A stretch of DNA of 18,274 nucleotides, from assembly GCA_937902865.1 (NCBI GenBank), contig CALFNJ010000220.1:1-18274 (forward strand), written 5' to 3'. How positions within the stretch are numbered: position 1 is the stretch's first letter; each line of letters opens with the position of its first letter. Below the pieces are notes generated by a model. That model had not been told where the DNA came from. It made no database searches and worked only from the letters and a program-made list of their open reading frames with translations. This document shows positions 1 to 6,144 of the stretch, in pieces. The stretch comes from an uncultured Opitutaceae bacterium. GTDB taxonomy: Bacteria; Verrucomicrobiota; Verrucomicrobiia; Opitutales; Opitutaceae. The position numbers were made by a program, and so were the translations under genes.

Positions 1-607
1 GCTTCGAGGCCGAGATGAGCGAGAGGCCGGGGGGCAGGGCGAGCGCCTTTTGCGAGCCGGTGATGAAGACATCGATGCCGAGCTCGTCCTTCTTGATCGG
101 CATCGCGCTGAACGAGCTGACGGTGTCGACGATCGAGATGACGTCCGGGAACTGGCGGATGACCGCCATCAGCGCCGGGAGGTCGCTCATGCAGCCGCAC
201 GAGGTCTCGTTGTGGATGAGGGTGATGGCGTCGTAGGCGCCGGTCGCGAGCTCGCGGCGGACGGCCTCGGGATCGACGGGCTGGCCCCAGTCGAACTTGA
301 GGGCGGTGGCCTGCTTGCCGCAGCGGAGGGAGACGTCGTTCCACTTGTCCGAGAACGCGCCGTTCATGCAGTTCAGCACCTTCTTCTTCACCACGTTGCG
401 CAGCGAGCCTTCCATCACGCCCCAGGCGCTGCTGGTCGAGAGGTACACGGGATCCTTCGTGTACATCAGGGCCTGGAGGTCCGGCTGGATGGACTGGTAC
501 AGCGCGACGAAATCGGTGCTGCGGTGCCCGATCATGGGCTGGGCCATGGCGCGCAGCGTTTTGTCCGAGACGGCGATGGGGCCGGGGATGAAGAGTTTGT
601 AGCTCAT
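1..607 (-). CDS. Class-V aminotransferase (serine/alanine-glyoxylate type), partial
   Basis: The visible 202 residues are the N-terminal part of a PLP-dependent class-V aminotransferase of the alanine/serine-glyoxylate (serine-pyruvate) group; the gene runs off the left edge. It starts MSYKLFIPGPIAV, and the FIPGP stretch is typical of the family N-terminus. D161 in IVDTVSS should contact the pyridine nitrogen. K187 in GSQKALALPPG is the expected Schiff-base lysine, and that motif is strongly characteristic. Family members transfer an amino group from serine or alanine to glyoxylate or another oxo acid in the cytoplasm; the exact substrate cannot be fixed from this fragment. The ATG at 607 is the natural family start. 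No Shine-Dalgarno sequence is visible. The gene is divergent from lpxK, with 82 bp between the start codons. A phosphoserine aminotransferase-like role is a less likely alternative. Confidence 0.9.
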   Translation of the reverse strand, partial: MSYKLFIPGPIAVSDKTLRAMAQPMIGHRSTDFVALYQSIQPDLQALMYTKDPVYLSTSSAWGVMEGSLRNVVKKKVLNCMNGAFSDKWNDVSLRCGKQATALKFDWGQPVDPEAVRRELATGAYDAITLIHNETSCGCMSDLPALMAVIRQFPDVISIVDTVSSFSAMPIKKDELGIDVFITGSQKALALPPGLSLISASK

Positions 608-689
608 AGGGATGGATCGGAAGAGATAAGGTGTTGAAAACAGTTTACGCGGTCCGACGCGTCAACCTTCATTCGTTCTAGACCCTGTC

Positions 690-1910
690 ATGTCGTCCTG
701 GCTCCAGAAGAAAATCAACACGCTCGAACTTTACACGATCGACGTGATCCTGGGCCGGCGGGAAGACGCGGGCGCAACGGTTTACGGGGCCTTCCTCCAG
801 GCGCTGTCCTGGCTCTTCAGCAGCATCGTCCAGACTCGCTTCTGGCTCTACCGCCACCGGATCCTGCACGACCAGCCGCTCGGCTGCCTTGTCGTCGTCG
901 TCGGCAACCTGACCGTCGGCGGCACCGGCAAGACTCCGGTGGTGGAGAAGTTCGCCCGCGCCCTGCAGGAACGCGGGCGCAAGGTCGCGATCCTCAGCCG
1001 CGGCTACAAGAGCAAGACCCCGCCGCCGTGGAAAAAGGGCTGGTTCGCGCTGAGCCACACCGCGGAGCCGCCGCCGCGCATCGTGAGCGACGGTGAGCGC
1101 GTGCTGCTCGACAGCGAGCAGGCGGGCGACGAGCCCTACATGCTCGCGCGCAACCTGCCCGGCGTGATCGTGCTGGTGGACAAGAACCGCGTGAAGGCCG
1201 GCGCGTACGCGATCAAGAAGTTCGGCTGTGACACGCTCGTGCTCGACGACGGCTTCCAATACCTGCCGCTCAAGGGCCGGCTCAACCTGCTGCTGGTCGA
1301 CAAGACCAACCCCTTCGGCAACGGCCATCTGCTGCCGCGCGGCATCCTTCGCGAGCCGATCAAGCATCTCCGGCGCGCGAGCTACGTTTTCCTGACGAAG
1401 TCGAACGGCCAGCGCGACGCCGAACTCGAGGCGGTGATCCAGCGGTACAATCCCGGCGTCGACGTGATCGAGTGCGCGCACCGCCCGCAGTACCTCCAGC
1501 GCTTCGGCGTCGCGCCCGACGCCCCCGGCGGCCGCGAGCCGCTGACCTGGCTCAAGGGCCGCCGCGTGCTGGCGTTCAGCGGCATCGCGACGCCGGAAAG
1601 CTTCGAGAAATTCCTCCGCGATCTCGGCGCGCTGATCATGACCCGCGAGCGCTACCTGGACCATTATCGCTACACCGAGGAGGATTTGACCGAGCTTTCG
1701 CAACTCGCGACACGCGAGGGCGCCGAGTGCCTCGTCACGACGGAAAAGGACGCGGTGCGCATCGCTGAGACCCATTCCTGGCCGATCCCGCTCTACTATC
1801 TCCGGCTCGAAATCGACATCATCCGCGGCGCCGCGAACTTCGACGAAGCGGTCGGGCGGATCTGCTTCCCGCAGACCGAATCGCGGGCCACGCGGGATGA
1901 CGAAGCCTGA
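690..1910 (+). CDS. lpxK: Tetraacyldisaccharide 4'-kinase LpxK
   Basis: LpxK is the inner-membrane kinase that phosphorylates the 4' position of the lipid A disaccharide precursor, using ATP. The 406-residue protein carries the diagnostic P-loop GNLTVGGTGKTP at residues 72-83, the ILSRGYKSK motif just after it, SDGERVLL and GDEPYMLA, and DDGFQY at 186-191. The N-terminal segment before the P-loop (FLQALSWLFSSIVQTRFWLY) is hydrophobic and should be the membrane anchor. At 406 residues it is longer than the usual 320-350, mainly through a longer N-terminus and a C-terminal tail. The ATG at 690 is kept because the N-terminal helix follows it directly. Its presence implies lipid A and so a Gram-negative envelope. 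No other lipid A gene is adjacent. Confidence 0.96.
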   Translation: MSSWLQKKINTLELYTIDVILGRREDAGATVYGAFLQALSWLFSSIVQTRFWLYRHRILHDQPLGCLVVVVGNLTVGGTGKTPVVEKFARALQERGRKVAILSRGYKSKTPPPWKKGWFALSHTAEPPPRIVSDGERVLLDSEQAGDEPYMLARNLPGVIVLVDKNRVKAGAYAIKKFGCDTLVLDDGFQYLPLKGRLNLLLVDKTNPFGNGHLLPRGILREPIKHLRRASYVFLTKSNGQRDAELEAVIQRYNPGVDVIECAHRPQYLQRFGVAPDAPGGREPLTWLKGRRVLAFSGIATPESFEKFLRDLGALIMTRERYLDHYRYTEEDLTELSQLATREGAECLVTTEKDAVRIAETHSWPIPLYYLRLEIDIIRGAANFDEAVGRICFPQTESRATRDDEA

Positions 1911-1954
1911 ATTGCCGTCTGCGGTCATCGGCAGAAGCCGGGGGCATCGATCCG

Positions 1955-2025
1955 GTTTCGCACAGAGGCACAGAGTACACAGAGGTCGGATTGTTCTCTG
2001 TGTGCTCTGTGCCTCTGTGTGAAAC
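1955..2025. repeat. Palindromic element of CACAGAG units (copy 1)
   Basis: Two 30-base arms, 1955-1984 and 1996-2025, are inverted copies with 28 of 30 positions matching, around an 11-base loop. Both differences are transitions, and in a plus-strand RNA both would still form G-U pairs. Each arm contains three near-direct units (CACAGAGG, CACAGAGTA, CACAGAG) with an 8-9 base period. It lies between lpxK and the aminopeptidase gene. An ORF reads through it, but the peptide is low in information and I take the element as non-coding. Confidence 0.9.
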
Positions 2026-2070
2026 TTCCGAAAGGACTGTATTCCGCGCCGAGCTTTCCCCTTGCCGGAG

Positions 2071-2085
2071 CCGCCTCTTCGGCGG
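2071..2085 (+). promoter_or_regulatory. Small hairpin in the leader of the aminopeptidase gene
   Basis: CCGCC (2071-2075) and GGCGG (2081-2085) form a 5-bp GC-only stem with a TCTTC loop, ending 13 bases before the ATG at 2099. It could affect ribosome access or simply reflect GC-rich sequence; a role is inference only. Confidence 0.25.
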
Positions 2086-2098
2086 TTATTTGGGAAAT

Positions 2099-3220
2099 AT
2101 GATCATCGACCCCCGACTGACTCAGCTGGCCGAAGGACTTGTTGGATTTTCCACTGCTTTGAAAAAGGGGGAGCGCGTGCTGATCGACGCGTTCGACATT
2201 CCGGACGCGATGGTGATCGCGCTGGTGCGCGCGACCCGCGAGCGCGGCGCCCATCCGTATGTGCAGCTGCACCGGGCCCGGATCACGCGCGAGCTGACGC
2301 TCGGCGCGGAGGAGGCGCAGTTCGCGCCGCACGCGGAGGTGGAGCTGGCGCGGATGCAGCGCATGGACGCCTATATCGCGCTGCGCGGCTCGGAGAACAT
2401 CTTCGAGGCGTCGGACGTGCCGTCGGAGAAGGTGCAGATCGTTTCTCGCCTGATGAAGCCGGTGCTTGATCACCGCGTCGGCAAGACCAAGTGGGTCGTG
2501 CTGCGCTGGCCGACGTCCTCGATGGCGCAGCAGGCGGGCATGAGCACCGAGGCGTTCGAGGATTTCTATTTCCGCGTCTGCACGCTCGACTACGCGCGCA
2601 TGGTCCCGGGCATGAAGGCGCTGGCCGACTTGATGGAGAAAACCGATCGCGTGCACCTCAAGGGGCCCGGCACCGATCTCCGCTTCTCGATCAAGGGCAT
2701 CGGCGCGCAGCCCTGCGGCGGCCTGCGCAACATCCCCGACGGCGAGGTGTTCTCCTGTCCGGTGCGGGATTCGGTCGAAGGCTTTGTGCAGTACAACGCG
2801 CCGACGGTCTACCTCGGCGCCTCGTTCGACAACATCCGCCTCGGGTTCAAGAAAGGTCGCGTGGTCGAGGCGACCTCGAGCAACACGAAGCGCCTGAACG
2901 AGATTCTCGATTCCGATCCCGGCGCGCGCTACATCGGCGAATTCGCGCTGGGCTTCAACCCGCACATCCGCGAGCCGATGCGCGACATCCTCTTCGACGA
3001 GAAGATCGCGGGCTCCTTCCACTTCACGCCCGGCCAGGCCTACGACGGCGTGGGCAACGGCAACAAGTCCCAGGTGCATTGGGACATGGTCTGCATCCAG
3101 CGCCCGGACTACGGCGGCGGCGAAGTCTGGTTCGACGGCGTGCTCATCCGCAAGGACGGCCTCTTCCTGCCGAAGGCGCTGCACAAGCTGAACCCGGATT
3201 ATCTGCTCGGGAAGAAGTGA
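2099..3220 (+). CDS. M29-family metalloaminopeptidase (AmpS/PepS-like)
   Basis: This 373-residue protein matches the usual length of the M29 (thermophilic aminopeptidase) family, cytoplasmic dinuclear metalloenzymes that remove N-terminal residues from peptides. It has the family N-terminus (QLAEGLVGFSTALKKGERVLI). Candidate metal or catalytic residues are E216 in DGEVF, E281 in GEFALGFN, H308 in SFHFTPG, Y315 seven residues after H308, and H327 and D329 in VHWDM. The NKSQVHWDM stretch is typical of the family. The reading frame stays open upstream to 1991, but that extension runs through the palindromic repeat at 1955-2025. The ATG at 2099 gives the right family N-terminus. The best ribosome-binding candidate is a weak TTGGGAAAT. 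It is codirectional with lpxK and the deaminase, but repeats separate it from both, so an operon is uncertain. Confidence 0.92.
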   Translation: MIIDPRLTQLAEGLVGFSTALKKGERVLIDAFDIPDAMVIALVRATRERGAHPYVQLHRARITRELTLGAEEAQFAPHAEVELARMQRMDAYIALRGSENIFEASDVPSEKVQIVSRLMKPVLDHRVGKTKWVVLRWPTSSMAQQAGMSTEAFEDFYFRVCTLDYARMVPGMKALADLMEKTDRVHLKGPGTDLRFSIKGIGAQPCGGLRNIPDGEVFSCPVRDSVEGFVQYNAPTVYLGASFDNIRLGFKKGRVVEATSSNTKRLNEILDSDPGARYIGEFALGFNPHIREPMRDILFDEKIAGSFHFTPGQAYDGVGNGNKSQVHWDMVCIQRPDYGGGEVWFDGVLIRKDGLFLPKALHKLNPDYLLGKK

Positions 3221-3240
3221 AGGCCGATGGATTTCGGAGT

Positions 3241-3446
3241 TGGCCCACGGAACACACGGAAGACACGGAAAGAAAGCCGATGCCGCTGATTCCGAAGGTA
3301 GGGGCGTTCCTTGTGGACGCCCGTTCGCGCCGCCTTCCTGCAGTCGTGAGCCGTAGAGTAAAAAATTACGATCCAACGATCCCGGGCGTCCGCGAGGAAC
3401 GCCCCTACGTCCGGATTTCCGTGTTTTCCGTGTATTCCGTGGGCCA
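3241..3446. repeat. Inverted-repeat element of CACGGAA units with nested palindrome
   Basis: The 31-base outer arms at 3241-3271 and 3416-3446 are inverted copies matching at 29 of 31 positions; both differences are transitions. Each arm starts TGGCCCACGGAA and holds three 9-base units (CACGGAACA, CACGGAAGA, CACGGAAAG in the left arm). The 144 bases between the arms contain a second inverted repeat (3298-3408). The last base of the right arm is the A of the ATG of the downstream deaminase gene. No gene for mobility is present, so this is either a non-autonomous element or a structural repeat. Confidence 0.9.
3298..3408. repeat. Inner inverted repeat starting GTAGGGGCG
   Basis: The 26-base arms 3298-3323 and 3383-3408 match in inverted orientation at 24 of 26 positions. 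Both differences are T for C in the left arm, and each would be a U-G pair in plus-strand RNA, so the transcript stem would be fully paired. The 59-base spacer includes an AT-rich patch near 3359-3368. It sits within the CACGGAA element and looks like one repeat family placed inside another. Confidence 0.85.
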
Positions 3447-4450
3447 TGTCTGATCCCGCATTGGAGGCTTTCATCCGGTCGCTGCCGAAGACCGAGACGC
3501 ACCTGCACATCGAGGGCGCGCTGCCGTACGAGTTGCTCCAGGCGTGGCAGCCGGAGAAATATCCGCCGGCGCCGGCGTTTCGGGAGCCGGGCTATCGCTT
3601 TCCGGACTTTCCGAAATTCGACGAGACGCTGCTCGGGCACGCGCTGCCGTGGTTCACCTCGGCGGAGCGCTATCACGAATCGGCGCGGGTGACGTTTGCC
3701 GGGCACGTCGCGCAGAATGTCCGCTATGTCGAGACGAGTTTCCACCTGCCGGTCACGCAGTTCATCAACGTTCCCGGCCGGGAAATCATCGCGGCCATCC
3801 GCGCCGCGGTGCCGCCGGGGCTCGAGGTGCGCATCTTCGCCGGCATGCTGCGGACGGATTATGCCGGGCCGATGCGCGCTGTGATCGACGATCTCGCGAA
3901 CTGGGATGAGCTGGCGGGCGTCGATCTCCACGGCTTCGAGCAGGTGCCGACCGAGCCGTGGACGGCGAAGATCTGGTCGCGCCTCCGCGCGGCGGGAAAA
4001 ATCACGAAAGCCCACGCGGGCGAATTCGACGGCGCGGCCCGCGTGCGCGAGGCGATCGCGGAACTCGGCGTCACGCGCGTGCAGCACGGCGTCCGCGCGA
4101 TCGAGGATCCGGCGGTCGTGGCGCTGGCGCGCGAGCGCGGCGTGACGTTCGACACGTGTCCGATCAGCAATCTCAAGCTCCGGGTCTTTCCTTCGCTTGC
4201 CGAGCTTCCGCTGCGCCGCCTCCTGCAGGCCGGCGTGAACTGCACCGTGAGCACGGATGATCCGCTGGTCTTCGGCAATTCGCTCACGGGCGAATACGTC
4301 GCGCTGGCGACGCAGGCCGCCTTCTCCCGGGCCGAGCTCGCGCAACTGGCCCGCAACGGCTGGAGCGTGGCATCGATCCCAGCCGAAGCGAAACGGAAGC
4401 AGGCCGAGGAAATCGACCGCGTCGAAAAAACCTGGGCTGCATTGAGGTAG
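3446..4450 (+). CDS. Adenosine/adenine deaminase family protein
   Basis: This is a 334-residue amidohydrolase of the adenosine deaminase family, zinc enzymes that hydrolyse the 6-amino group of adenosine, adenine or related compounds. H19 and H21 in THLHIEGAL form the first metal motif. H190 and E193 in KAHAGEF are the third zinc ligand and the catalytic glutamate. H214 in VQHGVRAIEDP and D271/D272 in VSTDDPL complete the site. CPISNLKLRVF and HGVRAIEDP look more like the bacterial/fungal adenine deaminase branch than classical adenosine deaminase, but aminodeoxyfutalosine or another deaminase is possible. Length and ends agree with the family. The ATG lies at the very edge of the upstream repeat, the stop TAG lies inside the downstream one, and no ribosome-binding site is visible. 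Confidence 0.9.
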   Translation: MSDPALEAFIRSLPKTETHLHIEGALPYELLQAWQPEKYPPAPAFREPGYRFPDFPKFDETLLGHALPWFTSAERYHESARVTFAGHVAQNVRYVETSFHLPVTQFINVPGREIIAAIRAAVPPGLEVRIFAGMLRTDYAGPMRAVIDDLANWDELAGVDLHGFEQVPTEPWTAKIWSRLRAAGKITKAHAGEFDGAARVREAIAELGVTRVQHGVRAIEDPAVVALARERGVTFDTCPISNLKLRVFPSLAELPLRRLLQAGVNCTVSTDDPLVFGNSLTGEYVALATQAAFSRAELAQLARNGWSVASIPAEAKRKQAEEIDRVEKTWAALR

Positions 4451-4537
4451 GGCGCGTTATCCCTAACGCGCCGAAGCATCGTCCGCGTTTCACGGTCTAC
4501 GGAGTCAAACCGGCGCGTTAGGGACAACGCGCCCCAC
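4447..4537. repeat. Double-hairpin palindromic element (GTAGGGCGCG type)
   Basis: Arms 4447-4472 and 4512-4537 match in inverted orientation at 24 of 26 positions, both differences being transitions. Each arm is itself a hairpin: the left has a perfect 9-bp stem GGCGCGTTA/TAACGCGCC around TCCC, the right an 8-bp stem. The element can therefore form one long stem or two hairpins. It begins with the stop codon of the deaminase gene (TAG, 4448-4450) and lies between convergent genes, so it may also end transcription, although no T-run follows. Confidence 0.88.
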
Positions 4538-4539
4538 CA

Positions 4540-4575
4540 TCTGGAATTCCGATTCCTGATTTCCTGAGTTCCAGA
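4540..4575. terminator. Imperfect hairpin between convergent genes
   Basis: TCTGGAATTC (4540-4549) and GAGTTCCAGA (4566-4575) pair at 9 of 10 positions around a 16-base loop made of TTCCTGA-like repeats. It lies between the convergent deaminase gene and the end of the long minus-strand operon, where a bidirectional terminator would be expected. There is no strong T-run on either side, so the role is tentative. Confidence 0.35.
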
Positions 4576-4599
4576 TAAATCACCTCGGCCGTCTTCACC

Positions 4600-5364
4600 T
4601 CAGCGCGTCATCGCGTAGACGTAGATGTTGGCCATCTGCTTCAGGCAGGCGGGGATCTTTTCGTCCTTCGTCTCCCATTCGCATTGGAGATGGGCGAGGC
4701 TGAGCAGAGAGATCATGCGTCCCTGGAAGTAGACGCCATACAGGCCCTGCGGCGCATCCTGCCAGCGCGCGTCGTCCACGCCGGGAAGGATGAAGCCCAG
4801 CTGGTTTTGGTTCACGGGAAAATAGCTTTGGAAAATGGCGTGATTCGAGGGCAGCTGCTGGATCTCGGTTCCGGGCAGGAGCTCGCGGAAGAGCGCGCGA
4901 TGGCGGGCGAGGTAGTCGCCGAATCCGCGCGTCACGCGATGGTCGAGGCAGGCCTCGATCGAGAAAAAGCCGCCGCGGCGCAAGTATTCGCGGAGATTGT
5001 CGCGCGCCGGGCGGTCGACCACGGCGGAGAGATCGTTGGTGTAGATGAACGGATGCGTCGTGAGCTGCTCCAGTGCGGCGGGGTCGACCTTGCCTCCGTC
5101 GGTGTCGAGGTTGAGGCGAACTTCGCGGCGGATGAAGCCCGCCACCAGCGTGTCCTGCTCGCGGTGCAGGTCCCAATACGGATGGGGCGTGACGAGCCGG
5201 GCCCAGCTGGTGCGACTGCCCTGGGGAACCGCGTCCTGGGCGAAAAGGTCCCGGTAGCCGGCCAGGCCCGCGGAAACCACGAGGCCGGTGGCGAGGCGAC
5301 GCAGGAAGCGGCGGCGCGTTTCGCGGGCGGGATCGACCGAGGGAAGAGAACAATGGCGGCACAT
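4600..5364 (-). CDS. DUF4159 protein with Tat signal (second tandem copy)
   Basis: This 254-residue protein has a twin-arginine signal (RRRFLRRL from residue 17, then a hydrophobic stretch ending near FAQDA), so it should be exported folded. The mature part is a DUF4159 domain: WARLVTPHPYWD at its start, then PFIYTNDLSAV, LREYLRRGGFFSIEAC and LPGTEIQQLPSNHAIFQ. DUF4159 has an amidotransferase-like appearance but no established reaction. It is clearly paralogous to the gene just upstream, with a 19-bp gap, and it is the last gene of the operon. The start at 5364 gives MCRHCSLPS, parallel to MCHHCLPPS in the paralog, which supports this choice; the frame stays open further upstream to 5511 but would overlap the paralog. 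No Shine-Dalgarno sequence is seen. Confidence 0.85.
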   Translation of the reverse strand: MCRHCSLPSVDPARETRRRFLRRLATGLVVSAGLAGYRDLFAQDAVPQGSRTSWARLVTPHPYWDLHREQDTLVAGFIRREVRLNLDTDGGKVDPAALEQLTTHPFIYTNDLSAVVDRPARDNLREYLRRGGFFSIEACLDHRVTRGFGDYLARHRALFRELLPGTEIQQLPSNHAIFQSYFPVNQNQLGFILPGVDDARWQDAPQGLYGVYFQGRMISLLSLAHLQCEWETKDEKIPACLKQMANIYVYAMTR

Positions 5365-5383
5365 GGGAGAAGCGGGGATTGGC

Positions 5384-6127
5384 TCAGTGCGCCACCGCGT
5401 AGGCATAGATGTTGGCGACCGCCTTCTTGCTGAAGCCCCCCTTGCGGGGATCCTGCGGCCAGCCGCAGAGAAGCGCGTCGAGGCTGACCAGCGCCACGAT
5501 GCGGTCGTCATCGATCACGGCATAGATCCCCGGATCCCGATCGATGTTGAAATATTCGCTCAGCTCCCGCTCATCGACGTTGAAGTGGATGTGGAAGATC
5601 GGATGGTCGGCGTTCAGCCGCCGCATCTGGCTGCCGGGCAGCAGACGCGCGAGCAGGGTGAAGTGCTCGTCCGCGAACTGGGTGAAGCTCGGCGTGACCG
5701 GCGCATTGATGCAGGCGTCGATGTAGAGGAAGCCACCCCGGTACAGGTACTCGCGGAGGTTGAGCAGTTCGCGGTCGTTCCGCACCGCGGCGAGATCGTT
5801 GGTGAAGATGACGGGGAAGCGGCAGAGGTCATCCAGGTTGGAGGGTTTGACCGCGTAGCCCGCCTCGTCGATCGGGAGCGACATCGTGTTCCGGATGTAA
5901 GTGGCGAGGGTGGCATCGTTGCCGTCGTGAACCTTCCAATTGGGGCTGGGCGTGACGAGCCGGGCCCAGCCGGTGTGGCCGGGCTGCGTCTGGCTGCCCG
6001 CGGCCGCGGCGAGCACTCGCGGCATCGCGCCGGCCAGCGCCACCGCTGCGCCGGTGCCGGCGAGATTTTTCAGGAAACTCCGACGCGTGGTGGAGGGCAG
6101 GGAGGGAGGAAGGCAGTGGTGGCACAT
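5384..6127 (-). CDS. DUF4159 protein with Tat signal (first tandem copy)
   Basis: This 247-residue DUF4159 protein has a twin-arginine signal (RRSFLKNL at 15-22), a hydrophobic Ala/Gly stretch and a likely cleavage near VLAAAAG. The domain shares WARLVTP, FTNDLAAV, LREYLYRGGFLYIDAC and LLPGSQMRRLNADHPIFH with the next gene downstream, so the two arose by tandem duplication. An alternative ATG at 6160 adds 11 residues and would overlap the preceding gene by 16 bp. I prefer 6127 because the resulting MCHHC start matches MCRHC in the paralog. In MoxR/VWA operons, DUF4159 proteins usually sit beside DUF58 and BatA-like genes. A role outside the membrane alongside the VWA proteins is inferred; no catalytic residue can be named. 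Confidence 0.86.
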   Translation of the reverse strand: MCHHCLPPSLPSTTRRSFLKNLAGTGAAVALAGAMPRVLAAAAGSQTQPGHTGWARLVTPSPNWKVHDGNDATLATYIRNTMSLPIDEAGYAVKPSNLDDLCRFPVIFTNDLAAVRNDRELLNLREYLYRGGFLYIDACINAPVTPSFTQFADEHFTLLARLLPGSQMRRLNADHPIFHIHFNVDERELSEYFNIDRDPGIYAVIDDDRIVALVSLDALLCGWPQDPRKGGFSKKAVANIYAYAVAH

Positions 6128-6144
6128 CGTCGTTGAGGGGGAAT

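Noticed and set aside
608..689. Promoter pair between the divergent aminotransferase and lpxK genes
   Set aside because: Divergent promoters must exist, but the TTGACG and TTGAAA hexamers seen there lack a -10 partner at an acceptable distance, so no site is called.
678..1928. 416-aa minus-strand ORF opposite lpxK
   Set aside because: It is the antisense frame of a clearly recognised lpxK and has Arg/Ala/Asp-rich composition without any domain; typical of GC-rich DNA.
1991..2098. N-terminal extension of the aminopeptidase by 36 residues
   Set aside because: The extension is encoded by the right arm of a palindromic repeat, and the ATG at 2099 gives the normal family length and N-terminus.
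3241..3446. CRISPR-like repeats
   Set aside because: The arms are inverted, not regularly spaced direct repeats with unique spacers, and there are no cas genes.
1925..4345. 806-aa minus-strand ORF opposite the aminopeptidase and deaminase
   Set aside because: It runs straight through two repeat elements and two recognised genes and has no recognisable domain.
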